Source: Shewanella decolorationis S12 (GTDB taxonomy: Bacteria > Pseudomonadota > Gammaproteobacteria > Enterobacterales > Shewanellaceae). Taken from it: a stretch of DNA of 64,000 nt. How positions within the stretch are numbered: the stretch's first letter is position 1; the number at the start of each line of letters is the position of its first letter. The position numbers were made by a program, and so were the translations under genes. The stretch covers positions 1 through 64,000 of the forward strand of contig NZ_AXZL01000059.1 of NCBI RefSeq assembly GCF_000485795.1, in the 5' to 3' direction. Below the pieces are notes generated by a model, which saw nothing but the letters and a program-made list of their open reading frames with translations, had not been told where the DNA came from and searched no databases. Shown here piece after piece: positions 47,899-56,809 of this stretch.

Positions 47899-48037
47899 CC
47901 GTGCCTACTCTTATTTTTACACACTAAAATGCGCCATTAGTTTCCCACTTATAGACCATTGGTCTTTGTGGGAATAGCCTGTAATAACCATTACTACTCC
48001 AGCCATTTAACGTATCTTCCCCCCCCAAATATCAATG

Positions 48038-48165
48038 TATACTCAAACTACTTGGAGTTGCAGGTAGGCGGCAAGTGAGTGAATCCCCATGAGCATAGAT
48101 ACACTATGTGATTGGGGTGAACGAACGTAGCCAACACCGCTGCAGCGTCAAGTAGGAAGGGTATA
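48038..48165. repeat. ERIC-like palindromic element, copy 2
   Basis: A 128-bp imperfect palindrome with ends TATAC and GTATA. The left half (CTACTTGGAGTTGCAGG) mirrors the right half (GCTGCAGCGTCAAGTAGG). The core GTGAATCCCCATGAGC...GTGATTGGGGTGAACG closely resembles the enterobacterial ERIC core, in both sequence and total length. A shorter relative lies at 10605-10722. It sits between two minus-strand genes. Confidence 0.8.
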
Positions 48166-48174
48166 GATATATTA

Positions 48175-48558
48175 TTAATCAATTGTAATATTTAATATTA
48201 CAAATAAAACCATCCCTAATAATGACATTATGATAGGAGGTAAAATGAGATTACGGGGCTGACGAGACATAAGTCGAAGAATGATGTAGGATGGCAAACC
48301 TATTAACAATGCCGCAACCGGACTAAAAATGACAAAATGTGCAACACCATAAACGAACATAAAAAAATCATCACTAGCACCACCAAAGGCACTCTCATAG
48401 AACTCAAAAAACACACCCCAAACAGACCGGAAAAAATCAGTATTGTGGTTGGCAAACGACATCAAAATCACACAAAAAATAATGTAAAAAAGCGCGATTA
48501 AAAGTAAAGAATATTGTTTAAACGTTTTCAAAAAATCCTGTTTAGCTGTTTGACTCAT
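48175..48558 (-). CDS. small membrane protein, unknown
   Basis: A 127-residue protein with three hydrophobic helices: YSLLLIALFYIIFCVILMSF, FVIFSPVAALLIGLPSYIIL and PIIMSLLGMVLFVILNI. It starts at an ATG with GAGG upstream. A loop rich in Phe and Asp links helices one and two. It ends ten bases from the ERIC-like element. The family is not recognised. Confidence 0.6.
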   Translation of the reverse strand: MSQTAKQDFLKTFKQYSLLLIALFYIIFCVILMSFANHNTDFFRSVWGVFFEFYESAFGGASDDFFMFVYGVAHFVIFSPVAALLIGLPSYIILRLMSRQPRNLILPPIIMSLLGMVLFVILNITID

Positions 48559-48764
48559 ATATTTACACCTCTATTTTTAGACTAATTTTTTCGTATTTGA
48601 CATTACACACTGAAACGCTTCTGTAACTTAAATGGCCAATAAGTCAATCACTATCATTTCGATAACCAATCCAAGCTGTATTGTTAGTTTCACTCGCAGC
48701 ATCCGCATCAACTCTGCCTTTTTACCCCTTAAAATGCGCTACAAAGACGCACGGCCAAAGCCAA

Positions 48765-49411
48765 TCACTGTCCAACACGCACCAAACGGACGTTAATGTA
48801 GCTCAACTCAAAACCGTTCTTATAATTGCGGTCGATGCCACCAACACCGAAGTGGACGAACCACCCAATGCTACTATCACTAGCATAGGGCGAAGACGAC
48901 CAATAACTAGAATCACTCGACTCTGGCATATTTGGAAAAGCACAGGTATTAATGGTCGGCCTTTGGTAGTTGTGGCCAAGGCAACAGCCATCGGTATGGC
49001 CTGAATACTCACCATTGGGGTGTGCTAAGGGGGCTCGACCTTCCGAGTATTGCACCAGAGTATCTAATTGGGTACCCGCCAGTCGTTGTGGCCTGCATAG
49101 TTCAAACTCATTGCGGTTTTCAGCTCACCATTACAGCCAGTGATCTGGTCGATGGAATAGCCAGGATTGGCGCTAATAGCAAACCTGGCTGAGCCGCCTT
49201 TGTTGAGTTCAAGCTGTGCGGGCAATATCGAGCCGCCCTCTGAGGCGACCGAACTGATGGTGACCCGAGTAACGCCACCACCATTATCCGGTTGCTCTGG
49301 TGAAGGATTAGCCCCTGCGTCATCTCCGCCACAACCAGGAAGTACGCCACAGAGCATGGCAAACAAGGCTATTGAAAATGCCTGTGTAATTGGTTTTTTC
49401 GCTCGAATCAC
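48765..49411 (-). pseudogene. frameshifted DUF1566 (Lcl C-terminal) lipoprotein
   Basis: The 5' part encodes a lipoprotein signal (lipobox LPGC), a short Gly/Pro linker and a repeat-like beta domain, then reads GHNDWRVPN and stops. The next frame continues without a gap in sense as LDTLVQYS and ends with the DUF1566 C-terminus: SSYWSSSPYASDS, then YVRLVR-like NVRLVRVG. One base lost near 49065 explains the break. The front of the DUF1566 domain (the usual TGLMW part) also seems missing, so an internal deletion is likely. The start is a GTG at 49411 with AAGGGA upstream. Confidence 0.75.
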
Positions 49412-49800
49412 GGTTATTCCCTTTTCTGCTTTATCTGTTATTGCCAAGCCAAAGTCCACTCAGCGCTATCGTGATACTCAACAGCCCATTGTGCCCATTG
49501 AATATTGAGATAGTTGTCTTAAGCGATAACAGATTAACGACTGAAAAATAAAGTACTTGTATGTGAACTCAGTAGGGGATTGAACGCAATCACCTTGGCG
49601 TATAAGTCCGAATAGTTGGCGTAAAAGTGCGAATGAATAATGCGGTTTAGGTGTCAGCCTTTTGTTTTAGGCTTATTTCTTTCTTGTATCAATAACGTTA
49701 AGATAGCCACGTTTTGTAGAAGAATAGATACTTAGCGCATATGCGCTAGTTAGCTGCCCGTGATTAATGTTGAGAGGTGGCTTAGTGAAAAGGCGTTTGC
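49412..49800. other. 389-bp region upstream of the 7TM sensor gene
   Basis: Gene-free region between the decayed lipoprotein gene and the sensor. It contains a 21-bp tandem direct repeat (49595-49636). The right end is AT-rich, with a CATATGCG palindromic stretch near 49740. Confidence 0.5.
49595..49636. promoter_or_regulatory. 21-bp tandem direct repeat, candidate AraC-type operator
   Basis: Two adjacent 21-base units, each beginning TTGGCGTA, agree at 17 of 21 positions. The 21-base period equals two helical turns, the arrangement typical of AraC-family half-sites. It lies 165 bases before the sensor gene, whose convergent neighbour encodes an AraC-type regulator. The connection is inferred. 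Confidence 0.4.
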
Positions 49801-51279
49801 ATGTTTGCTGATTTTACGGTTTTCAGTTGGTTATTATTCCTTATCTCCGCACTATGCCTCATCCTTGCAGGGGCGACACTTAAAATCCGTTACCAAGCGT
49901 TCACGATTTGGTTTATTGGGCTGCTGCTGGCTTACGCCATTCAAGCCTTTGGTTATGCTTTTGAACTGACAAGTCATGAGCTAGATTCAATTAAATTTTG
50001 GCTCAATATTGAATTTGTAGGTGCCTGCTTTATTCCTACTTGTGTAGTCTTGTTTGCGGTGAGTTATCAGACCCGAACCTCGCCACCTTTATGGTTAGTG
50101 AGTAGTTTGCTTTCGATCAGTGCCATAGTGCTATTAGGCCAATTAACCAATGATTTGCATGGGCTAGGCTTTAATATTGTCGGGCTAGAAAAAGTGGATA
50201 ACATCAGTGTCACGACCAATCATTTAGGATGGCTGTACTTAGCGTATTCGCTCTATATTCATTTGGCCGTTATCGTGAGTGTGATTATTTTTATCCGCTG
50301 CATGCAAAATACACATCCAGTATTAAGGCCACAGATTTTACTCATTCTGGTCGGCATTACCTTAACTTGGCTGAACTATATTTGGACGCTTATTGGCAAT
50401 ACTCCCTACGGCCTTGATATGAGTCCTTTTGGTTTATTTTTTTGTACTATCGCCTTTGCGATAAGTGTGTTTCGTTATGACTTAATTAAACTCACCCCCA
50501 TTGCACGGGATCAAATATTTCACCAAGTTGAACAAGGTTATATCGTGATTGATGAGCAATCGCGCTTAATTGACTATAACCCAAAGGCAAAAATCTTCTT
50601 GCCAACACTATCGACGGGGAAAATAGGTCAACCATTAAGTAGTTTTATTGACCCATCACTGGTGGCTGATAACCAAACTAAGGTGATCAGATTAGAGGAT
50701 GGTAAAAGAGTCCAAGTACAGCGTTCACTCATGGGAAAAAACGCTGCCATGGCGATTGGCAGTGTGATCATGCTGTCCGATGTCACCGAAAAAGAGCAAC
50801 TGCTCGAAGAAATGGAAAGAATCGCCAATACCGATTCATTAACGGGCTGCCATAATCGCCATGCATTATATTGCCGACTTAAACAACAGATTATTGAAAG
50901 TCGCCATCAGTTAACGCCCCTTTCTATTGTTGCCTTGGATATTGTCAGCTTTCGTAAAGTGAATGAAGTTCACGGCTATACCATTGGCGATATGCGCCTA
51001 AAACAGTTAAGCCATATCCTCAATCATCACTTACCCAGTAATGCCATATTAACTCGTTATATTGGCGATATTTTTATTATTATTTTACCCGGCTATCGGT
51101 TAGAGGATGCCAATCAACTCGCGCAGCAACTAACAGATAAAGCCAAGCAACTGACCTCACTTGCTATCAGCACTTTTTGTGTTCAACACCTCTCTGAAGA
51201 AAGCGATCGACAAGTTATTGATCGCCTCTTAGGTGAAGCCATGCAATTAAAAAAACTTAGGCCAAGTTTGGCGGTTTAG
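49801..51279 (+). CDS. 7TM-PAS protein with degenerate GGDEF domain
   Basis: A 492-residue membrane protein. The first 220 residues form seven helices of the histidine-kinase-N 7TM type (ending FFCTIAFAISVFRYDL). A PAS-like region follows at about 235-340 (GYIVIDEQSRLIDYNPKA), then a GGDEF-fold domain from about 345 (NTDSLTGCHNRHAL). The active-site signature is IGDIF (near residue 420) in place of GGDEF, so cyclase activity is unlikely. It may bind GTP or c-di-GMP or act by protein contact. Its last 23 bases overlap the convergent AraC-type gene. Confidence 0.8.
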   Translation: MFADFTVFSWLLFLISALCLILAGATLKIRYQAFTIWFIGLLLAYAIQAFGYAFELTSHELDSIKFWLNIEFVGACFIPTCVVLFAVSYQTRTSPPLWLVSSLLSISAIVLLGQLTNDLHGLGFNIVGLEKVDNISVTTNHLGWLYLAYSLYIHLAVIVSVIIFIRCMQNTHPVLRPQILLILVGITLTWLNYIWTLIGNTPYGLDMSPFGLFFCTIAFAISVFRYDLIKLTPIARDQIFHQVEQGYIVIDEQSRLIDYNPKAKIFLPTLSTGKIGQPLSSFIDPSLVADNQTKVIRLEDGKRVQVQRSLMGKNAAMAIGSVIMLSDVTEKEQLLEEMERIANTDSLTGCHNRHALYCRLKQQIIESRHQLTPLSIVALDIVSFRKVNEVHGYTIGDMRLKQLSHILNHHLPSNAILTRYIGDIFIIILPGYRLEDANQLAQQLTDKAKQLTSLAISTFCVQHLSEESDRQVIDRLLGEAMQLKKLRPSLAV

Positions 51280-52870
51280 TACTGGCATCCTTTTTAAATT
51301 GGCTGGGCGTTACCCCATATTCAGCCCTAAAGACGCGGCCAAAGTAATTTTGACTGGTAAAACCTGCATAGTAGGCGGCTTCTTTAACGCTGTGCCCTGC
51401 GACTAAAGCATCCTTAGCGATTTGTAATTGGGTTTGCTTTAAATATTGGGAATATGACAAGCCAAATACGCTTTGTACGCGCCGCTGCAATGAACGGCTA
51501 CTGGTATGAAACTGCTGTGCAACAAACTCAACCGTCAATTCCTGTGTGGTAATGTGCTGATCAATCACCCATCTTAAACGTTTAGCGAATTGTTCATCGA
51601 GGCTTTCTGTTGTGCTTAGCACAGGTGTTGAAGAGGATGCTTGCGCAGAATTTGTGGCTAAGGAAAGCGATAACATTTGCTGCTGCACAAGTCGCCTATT
51701 TTCAATTAAAGCATTTAACCTCACAACCAATAATGCGGGATCGCTGTTTTTGCTGACATAATCATCGGCATAACACTGCCATGCCTGTAAGCGTTGCTGC
51801 GGATCATCAACCGCAGTTAACATCACAAAGGGAATGGCGGCATATTCAGGCTGATGTTTGAGTGTTGATAACCAACTGGCCGCATCACCATCACTTAATT
51901 GGGTATCACATAGGATTAATTCTGCGCCCTGCTCATCTAACTCATATTGCGCTCCTTGCCATGTTTGGCAAAGCGTGAGCCGAAAATCCGCAGCTAAATG
52001 GTAATAAAGCCAATCCATAAACTCTGGTTCGCTCTCGACGATCAATACTTTAGCTTTGGTCTCATCAGCAACATGATGCTGTAGATATCTAAAATCTGGC
52101 GTAAATTGCGGTAATTCAGAGACTGTCGCAGGTAAGTTAAGCGTATATTGCGCTATTGATTGTGAACTATGAAGGCAACAGAGTTCCCCCCCATTTTCTT
52201 CCACCCGCTTTTTTAACAACAGGTAACTAGCATCGGCACATTCTTCCCGCGTAGCCTCGACGTTACCCGTTAAGGTCAAGCTAAGCCCTTGCTGTGACTC
52301 TATCTCAAGCACATAGCCTGATATACCCGTTGATTGCCTGACGTCCTGACAAAACTTGCTGAAGACTTTTTCTAACAGTTCGAGATGGGTTTGAACCAGC
52401 AGTTCGGGGATCTCACTGATATGAATGGGTAAAGGTTGTTGGCTTTTTGCCTTCTCGAAACTTAATTGGTTTTTTAGCCAAGGTTGTAACAAAAATGGCG
52501 AGGACAACATCTGGCGAGATGACTCATTCCACTGCTTTGTACTGTCGAGAAGTTGGTTGATACGCTGCAATAAGGCATTCATCTCATCGGTATGAGTCTT
52601 TACGTTCGCAATATATGGCGCTAACCAAGTAACATTTTTTGTTATTTCAGCAAACAGTTGTCCGAAGGTGCGCTGTTCAGATTCACGTTGTTGCCTAAGC
52701 GATTGTATTATTTTATTAGCCTGAGTAAGTTCAGCCTGAAATGACTTCAGCTTTGCTTGGTAAGTTATCGCGAGTTTGACCAGATAAACACAAAAAACCA
52801 AGATGCTTAACAGTAACAGAAACCCAAAAAATGAGGACAACAGTGCTTCTCCAGATGTTCCATTCAACAA
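51257..52870 (-). CDS. membrane-anchored receiver-AraC regulator with kinase-like remnant
   Basis: A 537-residue protein of unusual build. A membrane helix (about 12-34) and a coiled coil (38-75) lead into a kinase-like region lacking the phospho-histidine and most ATP-binding residues, though KKRVEENGGEL recalls an HATPase end. A receiver domain follows at 273-395 with D322 (LCDTQLSD), T352 and K374 intact. An AraC DNA-binding domain lies at about 430-530 (AAYYAGFTSQNYFGRVF). It resembles the output half of hybrid two-component systems. The start is doubtful: TTG at 52870 has no ribosome site; TTG at 52840 has GGAG eight bases upstream. Confidence 0.8.
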   Translation of the reverse strand: MLNGTSGEALLSSFFGFLLLLSILVFCVYLVKLAITYQAKLKSFQAELTQANKIIQSLRQQRESEQRTFGQLFAEITKNVTWLAPYIANVKTHTDEMNALLQRINQLLDSTKQWNESSRQMLSSPFLLQPWLKNQLSFEKAKSQQPLPIHISEIPELLVQTHLELLEKVFSKFCQDVRQSTGISGYVLEIESQQGLSLTLTGNVEATREECADASYLLLKKRVEENGGELCCLHSSQSIAQYTLNLPATVSELPQFTPDFRYLQHHVADETKAKVLIVESEPEFMDWLYYHLAADFRLTLCQTWQGAQYELDEQGAELILCDTQLSDGDAASWLSTLKHQPEYAAIPFVMLTAVDDPQQRLQAWQCYADDYVSKNSDPALLVVRLNALIENRRLVQQQMLSLSLATNSAQASSSTPVLSTTESLDEQFAKRLRWVIDQHITTQELTVEFVAQQFHTSSRSLQRRVQSVFGLSYSQYLKQTQLQIAKDALVAGHSVKEAAYYAGFTSQNYFGRVFRAEYGVTPSQFKKDASTKPPNLA

Positions 52871-53042
52871 ATCGATAATGTAGCTCGGCTATTGTGAAGA
52901 TTTTTCGACCATTGGCAATCCAATTGACTCGATCAAAATCACATATAACCCCAAAATTCATTTAACTTATAAAACAAAAAGACAATACAAGTATCAACAA
53001 TAAATACATTCAGGTTCCAATTAAAAGTCGCTAACTTATTAA

Positions 53043-53071
53043 AATAAAAAAGCCCGCTAATTGCGGGCTTT
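53043..53071 (-). terminator. terminator after fba
   Basis: The nine-base arms AAAGCCCGC and GCGGGCTTT have a five-base loop and run into T on the minus strand. It closes the glycolytic gene cluster. Confidence 0.85.
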
Positions 53072-53088
53072 GAAAAGTAATGTAAGGC

Positions 53089-54156
53089 TTACAGGTTGAT
53101 CTTAGGATCTAATGCGCCTGACTGATAAGCTTTGTACATTGCTTGTAAAGACAAAGGCTTAATCTTAGAAGCTTGACCCGCGCAACCAAAGGCTTCGTAG
53201 CGAACAGTACAGATGTCTGCCATCGCTTCCATAGAGGCTTTAAGGAACTTACGTGGGTCGAACTCGCTTGGGTGTTCGGCTAAGTATTTACGTACCGCAC
53301 CGGTAGACGCTAAACGTAGGTCGGTATCGATGTTCACTTTACGCACACCATGTTTGATACCTTCAACGATTTCTTCTAATGGCACGCCGTAAGTTTCAGG
53401 AATTTGACCACCGTATTGGTTGATGATCTGTAACCATTCCTGTGGCACTGAAGAAGAGCCGTGCATCACTAAGTGAGTGTTAGGAATGCGGGCATGGATT
53501 TCTTTGATGCGGTCGATACGCAGTACATCACCCGTTGGTTTACGGCTGAACTTGTATGCACCGTGGCTAGTACCAATCGCAATCGCCAGCGCGTCAACAT
53601 GGGTATCAGCAACGAAGCGTGCCGCTTCTTCTGGGCTGGTCAGCAGTTGGTCGTGGCTTAATACGCCTTCAGCGCCCACACCGTCTTCTTCACCAGCAGT
53701 ACCGGTTTCTAAGCTGCCTAAACAACCGATTTCACCCTCTACAGACACACCACAAGCGTGGGCGAAGGCAACGGTTCTACGAGTTACATCGACGTTGTAC
53801 TCGTAAGAAGCTGGGGTTTTACCGTCGGCCATTAATGAACCGTCCATCATGACTGATGACATACCTAATTGGATAGAACGCTGGCAGATATCAGGATCGG
53901 TACCATGGTCTTGGTGAATACAGACCGGGATATCGGGATACTGCTCAAGTGCAGCCGTCATCAGGTATTTTAAGAATTGTGGACGCGCATATTTACGTGC
54001 ACCCGCTGAGGCTTGCACGATAACAGGGCTGTCTGTAGCTTCTGCGGCCTGCATGATGGCACGCATTTGCTCAAGGTTGTTTACGTTGAACGCTGGCACA
54101 CCGTATCCATGTTCTGCCGCGTGATCGAGTAGTTGTCGTAGGGAAATTAACGCCAT
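53089..54156 (-). CDS. fba: class II fructose-1,6-bisphosphate aldolase
   Basis: A 355-residue zinc-dependent aldolase. Zn-binding and catalytic segments are present: CIHQDHG near residue 80, GTSHGAYK, and LVMHGSSS. The terminal [14 protein letters not shown] is typical of the family branch found in Proteobacteria with the longer class IIB form. It cleaves fructose-1,6-bisphosphate in glycolysis and works in reverse in gluconeogenesis. Codon bias is strong, as for abundant enzymes. It follows pgk on the minus strand after about 200 bases that include a GC-rich hairpin. Confidence 0.96.
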   Translation of the reverse strand: MALISLRQLLDHAAEHGYGVPAFNVNNLEQMRAIMQAAEATDSPVIVQASAGARKYARPQFLKYLMTAALEQYPDIPVCIHQDHGTDPDICQRSIQLGMSSVMMDGSLMADGKTPASYEYNVDVTRRTVAFAHACGVSVEGEIGCLGSLETGTAGEEDGVGAEGVLSHDQLLTSPEEAARFVADTHVDALAIAIGTSHGAYKFSRKPTGDVLRIDRIKEIHARIPNTHLVMHGSSSVPQEWLQIINQYGGQIPETYGVPLEEIVEGIKHGVRKVNIDTDLRLASTGAVRKYLAEHPSEFDPRKFLKASMEAMADICTVRYEAFGCAGQASKIKPLSLQAMYKAYQSGALDPKINL

Positions 54157-54311
54157 TTTTTAACTCCAATAATAGGGTGACTGTCACATCAACGTTAGGT
54201 CACCGAGGCCGCTATCGTTTGGATGGATTTTTATGCTCAATCGCTCTAGTGATGTGTAAATCCCTTTAGAGAAAGAGCGGTTTTTTTATAATTTTTTATC
54301 TTGTTTTTGTG

Positions 54312-54336
54312 CCATCGCGGCGCCCTGCCGCGATGG
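54312..54336. repeat. GC-rich stem-loop between pgk and fba
   Basis: The perfect ten-base arms CCATCGCGGC and GCCGCGATGG enclose five bases, 20 bases past the pgk stop codon. No T-run follows directly on the minus strand, so it is better read as an mRNA-stabilising or processing hairpin than as a terminator. Confidence 0.6.
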
Positions 54337-54355
54337 TGCAATACCTAAATCAATA

Positions 54356-55531
54356 TTAGGCACCGCGTTGTTTTAGCATAGCTACAGCCGGTAACTCTTT
54401 ACCTTCTAAAAACTCAAGGAAAGCGCCACCGCCAGTAGAAATGTAAGAGACTTTATCGGCGATATCATACTTGTCGACCGCCGCTAAGGTGTCACCACCG
54501 CCAGCGATAGAGAAGGCTTTAGAATCAGCGATAGCTTGTGCGATACGCTTAGTACCTTCACCGAATTGGTCGAACTCGAATACGCCCACAGGGCCGTTCC
54601 ATACGATAGTGCCAGCAGACTCAATGATTTTCGCTAACGCTTCGGCGCTGTCGGGGCCGATGTCGAAAATCATGTCGCTATCGCCCACTTCATTGACCGC
54701 TTTTAAGGTCGCAGCGGCCGTTGGGCTAAACTCACCCGCAACCACCACATCGGTAGGCACAGGGATGTCGCCACCGCGGCTTTGGGCATTCGCCACTAAG
54801 CGCTTAGCTTCATCGATTAAATCCGCTTCGTATAAGGATTTACCTACATTGTGGCCAGCCGCAGCAATAAAGGTGTTGGCGATACCACCGCCAACCACTA
54901 GCTGGTCGACAATGCCAGATAAGCTTTCTAATACAGTCAGCTTAGTCGACACTTTAGAACCGCCAACGATGGCCACTAATGGGCGCGCTGGGTTGTCTAA
55001 GGCTTTGCCTAACGCTTCTAATTCTTGTGCTAATAATGGGCCAGCACAGGCGATAGGAGCGTGTAAGCCAACACCATTGGTTGAGGCTTCTGCACGGTGA
55101 GCGGTGCCGAAGGCATCCATCACATACACATCACATAAGGCCGCCATTTTCTTTGACAGGGCTTCGTCGTTTTTCTTCTCGCCTTTGTTAAAGCGAACGT
55201 TTTCAAACACAACCACTTCGCCTACCGCCACTTCAACGCCGTCTAAATAGTCGGTCGCTAAGCGCACAGGGCAAGACAGAGCTTTGGCCAAGTAATCGAC
55301 CACAGGTTGCATGGAGAATTCGCTGTTGTATTCACCTTCGGTTGGACGACCTAAGTGAGACATCACCATTACCGCCGCGCCTTTGGCAAGGGCTAATTCG
55401 ATAGTGGGAAGAGAGGCGCGCAGACGTGCATCACTGGTGACGACGCCGTTGCTGACTGGCACATTGAGATCTTCACGAATAAGCACTCGCTTACCTTGGA
55501 GATCTAAATCTGACATATTGATAATTGCCAT
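54356..55531 (-). CDS. pgk: phosphoglycerate kinase
   Basis: A 391-residue cytoplasmic kinase making ATP from 1,3-bisphosphoglycerate. The N-terminal substrate-binding segment [11 protein letters not shown] and the HLGRPTEG loop are present. The nucleotide-binding VGGSKVSTK and the C-terminal GGGDTLAAV hinge are also intact. The start is ATG at 55531 (MAIINMSD), not the upstream in-frame codon at 55555, because the former matches the family N-terminus and AAGGA lies upstream. It sits between epd and fba in the usual gammaproteobacterial order. Confidence 0.97.
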   Translation of the reverse strand: MAIINMSDLDLQGKRVLIREDLNVPVSNGVVTSDARLRASLPTIELALAKGAAVMVMSHLGRPTEGEYNSEFSMQPVVDYLAKALSCPVRLATDYLDGVEVAVGEVVVFENVRFNKGEKKNDEALSKKMAALCDVYVMDAFGTAHRAEASTNGVGLHAPIACAGPLLAQELEALGKALDNPARPLVAIVGGSKVSTKLTVLESLSGIVDQLVVGGGIANTFIAAAGHNVGKSLYEADLIDEAKRLVANAQSRGGDIPVPTDVVVAGEFSPTAAATLKAVNEVGDSDMIFDIGPDSAEALAKIIESAGTIVWNGPVGVFEFDQFGEGTKRIAQAIADSKAFSIAGGGDTLAAVDKYDIADKVSYISTGGGAFLEFLEGKELPAVAMLKQRGA

Positions 55532-55664
55532 GGTAACGCTTCCTTTTATAATCAAAAAAACAAACTGGTTTTTGCATCAATCGGTTAGCTTAGATAGCTA
55601 CTCGGCACTCGACATCCCGTCGAATTGGCCACTAGGCTTAACCCATTGGTATAAATTCTTATCT

Positions 55665-56681
55665 TCAGCTTTGTTTAGCTGCAATCATCGCCAAACTGGT
55701 ATCTAGCATGCGATTTGCAAAGCCCCACTCGTTATCGCACCACAGCAACAGTTTAACCAACTGCCCAGCGCTCACCCGCGTCTGGGTGCCATCGACAATA
55801 CTTGAGCGCGGATCGTGGTTAAAATCACAGGATACGAGCGGCTCATCAGTATAGCCTAAGATACCGTTAAATCGTCCATTGGCGGCCAATTCTAACACTT
55901 GATTGACGGTCGCAATATCCACTGTTTTATCTAATGTTACCGAAAGATCGATAGCAGTAACGTTGATCGTGGGAACGCGCACCGAAATCGCCTCAAATTT
56001 GTCTTTCATGTGCGGTAAAATCCGCTCGATACCGCGGGCAAGTTTAGTGTCGACAGGGATGATGGACTGACCCGCAGCTCGGGTGCGGCGTAAGTCATCA
56101 TGATAGGCATCAATCACTTGCTGATCGTTCATCGCAGAATGGATAGTGGTAATCGCGCCGCTTTTCACACCAAAGTGTTTATCCAGAACATCGATCACGG
56201 GCACGATACAGTTGGTCGTACAAGAAGCATTAGAAACCACTGTATGCTCGGCGCGCAGTAAGTCTTGGTTCACACCATAAACGATAGTACCGTCAACATC
56301 GGCCGAAGAAGGGTGACTGATTAAGACCTGTTTGGCGCCTGCGTAGATATGGGACTCGCAGCTGTTGCGATCTAAGATAGCGCCTGTCGCTTCATAGACG
56401 ATGTCGATGTCCATCTCACGCCAAGGCAGCTTGGCTGGATCCGGTTCATGGAGAATTTTGATGACGTCATCACCGATCAGCATCTGATCATCGACTAATT
56501 TGACTTTGGGCTGAAATCGACCGTGGGTAGTATCGTACTGGGTCAAATGGACAATGGCTTCAGGCTTAGCTAACTCATTGATTGCGACAATTTGTATTTG
56601 CTGACGTTTTCCAGACTCGTATAAAGCACGAAGGATTGAGCGGCCAATACGACCATAACCATTGATTGCGACTCGGATCAT
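55665..56681 (-). CDS. epd: D-erythrose-4-phosphate dehydrogenase
   Basis: A 338-residue GAPDH-family enzyme oxidising erythrose-4-phosphate to 4-phosphoerythronate for pyridoxal phosphate synthesis. The NAD-binding [10 protein letters not shown] is at 7-16. The catalytic cysteine is in SNASCTTNC, and the catalytic His lies in [11 protein letters not shown]. Epd rather than GapA is supported by the longer insertion near [10 protein letters not shown] and by its placement between tkt and pgk. Downstream it has a TTATACCAAT motif. Confidence 0.93.
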   Translation of the reverse strand: MIRVAINGYGRIGRSILRALYESGKRQQIQIVAINELAKPEAIVHLTQYDTTHGRFQPKVKLVDDQMLIGDDVIKILHEPDPAKLPWREMDIDIVYEATGAILDRNSCESHIYAGAKQVLISHPSSADVDGTIVYGVNQDLLRAEHTVVSNASCTTNCIVPVIDVLDKHFGVKSGAITTIHSAMNDQQVIDAYHDDLRRTRAAGQSIIPVDTKLARGIERILPHMKDKFEAISVRVPTINVTAIDLSVTLDKTVDIATVNQVLELAANGRFNGILGYTDEPLVSCDFNHDPRSSIVDGTQTRVSAGQLVKLLLWCDNEWGFANRMLDTSLAMIAAKQS

Positions 56682-56718
56682 TGAGGTCTTTATTTCCTCT
56701 TAACAATACTGCATATAC

Positions 56719-56747
56719 AAAAACGGCCTGCAAACGATTGCAGGCCG
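56719..56747 (-). terminator. terminator between tkt and epd
   Basis: The ten-base arms CGGCCTGCAA and TTGCAGGCCG with a four-base loop are followed by five T on the minus strand. Transketolase therefore has its own transcript end, and epd likely its own promoter or read-through supply. Confidence 0.85.
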
Positions 56748-56809
56748 CATTATACAGATTAACCTTTCAAAAGTTTAACCTTTTGTCGGTAATCCCATCA
56801 CCTAAACAA

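Noticed and set aside
48681-49004. 107-residue open frame on the plus strand
   Set aside because: It lies antisense to the decayed DUF1566 gene, whose domain residues are recognisable on the minus strand.
54242-54287. Plus-strand terminator-like CGCTCT...AGAGCG followed by seven T between pgk and fba
   Set aside because: All genes around it are on the minus strand, the loop is very long, and read on the minus strand there is no T-run after the stem.
54471-55100. 209-residue open frame on the plus strand inside pgk
   Set aside because: It is the complement of strongly codon-biased pgk, which produces long antisense frames without function.
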